Source: Oliverpabstia intestinalis
GTDB taxonomy: Bacteria; Bacillota; Clostridia; Lachnospirales; Lachnospiraceae
Assembly: GCF_009696065.1 (NCBI RefSeq)
Contig: NZ_VUMS01000006.1
Span: 62,001-126,000, forward strand
Direction: 5' to 3'
DNA: 64,000 bases
Below the pieces are notes generated by a model. The model had not been told where the DNA came from and ran no database searches. It saw only the letters and a program-made list of their open reading frames with translations. Position numbers and translations under genes: made by a program. The stretch's first letter is position 1. Each line of letters opens with the position of its first letter. Shown piece by piece: positions 63,719 to 64,000 of this stretch.

Positions 63719-64000
63719 TTATAACTGTTTCTCTGTCTGTTCCAGAATCTTATTCATAATCTCCACTGCCGTTTCTTCCTTGCTTAACAACGGAAGCTGT
63801 GTTTCATCGTCTGCGGTGATCAGTGTTACAATATTAGTATCTCCGGCAAATCCGGCACCTTCCACTTTCACATTATTTGCCACGATCATATCCAGATTCT
63901 TTTTCTTCAATTTCTTTCTGGAATTTTCCAGCATATGTTCCGTCTCCATGGAAAATCCGCACAGAAACTGATTCGCCCTCTTATGTTCACCCAGATATTT
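63719..64000 (-). CDS. coaBC: phosphopantothenoylcysteine synthase/decarboxylase, C-terminal part (5' end outside window)
   Basis: The last 93 residues of a CoaBC-type protein. The frame runs to the window edge. GEHKRANQFLCGFSMETEH, the KKKNLDMIVANNV strand and FAGDTN-NVTLITADD are the characteristic end of the CoaB synthetase domain. CoaBC joins cysteine to 4'-phosphopantothenate and decarboxylates the product, the steps after CoaX. Co-transcribed with coaX. Confidence 0.93.
   Translation of the reverse strand, partial: KYLGEHKRANQFLCGFSMETEHMLENSRKKLKKKNLDMIVANNVKVEGAGFAGDTNIVTLITADDETQLPLLSKEETAVEIMNKILEQTEKQL

Noticed and set aside
1-64000. CRISPR array, prophage or conjugative element
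   Set aside because: No regularly spaced repeats, cas genes, phage structural genes, integrase or relaxase were seen.

Overview
This 64-kb window looks like a chromosomal segment of a low-to-mid GC anaerobic Firmicute, most likely a Lachnospiraceae-type gut Clostridium. The reasons are strong AGGAGG ribosome-binding sites, a pyruvate:ferredoxin oxidoreductase, a pyrophosphate-based glycolytic gene set, AICAR transformylase and IMP cyclohydrolase encoded as separate genes, a radical-SAM/DUF4130 pair and several Clostridia-type hypothetical families. No phage, conjugative element, CRISPR array or transposase gene was seen. Most genes lie on the minus strand.

Layout. 0-2.1 kb: a cut-off ABC ATPase, a DUF218 protein and a SPOR-domain cell-wall amidase. 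2.2-5.4 kb: a sugar ABC importer (binding protein plus two permeases, no ATPase) whose last stop codon abuts a small non-autonomous mobile element. 5.8-8.5 kb: a solitary BlaI-type repressor, then the last purine-synthesis steps (AICAR transformylase and a PurO-like cyclohydrolase) behind a ZTP riboswitch. 8.5-10.8 kb: the DUF4130/radical-SAM DNA-metabolism pair. 10.9-17.8 kb: membrane pyrophosphatase, pyruvate phosphate dikinase and PPi-type phosphofructokinase, a pyrophosphate economy module. 18-19.6 kb: a metallo-beta-lactamase-fold hydrolase and a Cys/His-rich DUF6062 protein. 19.8-27.4 kb: glyQS, a lipoprotein, recO, era, a large M16 protease and an SseB-like protein. 27.7-31.3 kb: pyruvate:ferredoxin oxidoreductase.

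31.4-35.5 kb: an amino-sugar salvage island (NahK-like kinase, sugar nucleotidyltransferase, divergent AraC regulator with tandem operator-like repeats, nagB). 35.6-37.6 kb: a CatA-like acyltransferase and a His/Cys-rich CcdA-like membrane protein, separated by a 500-bp region made of hairpins. 37.8-47.6 kb: an asymmetric ABC-F ATPase, a small unknown, metA, cls, ligA, an RluF-type pseudouridine synthase, an SH3 protein, tRNA-Arg(CCG) and a DUF5688 protein. 48-54.2 kb: efp, a YqeG phosphatase, a patatin, citrate synthase, a GDPD and an LCP protein. 54.3-59.4 kb: araD, araB, araA and araR. 59.5-64 kb: queT with a riboswitch leader, an Xaa-Pro peptidase, metY, coaX and the end of coaBC.

Most distinctive findings: (1) a 145-bp element with perfect 8-bp target duplications, plus a 27-bp internally deleted copy that has its own 8-bp duplication, and two decayed copies; (2) a 190-bp near-perfect hairpin at 36.5-36.7 kb with an adjacent second hairpin; (3) a queT leader with a preQ1-I-like aptamer over the ribosome-binding site and an unassigned three-stem structure at the predicted transcript 5' end; (4) an ABC-F protein in which both halves of one ATP site are degenerate; (5) a contiguous PPi-energy gene set. 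All family assignments were made by eye from motifs and remembered family features; no database search was run.
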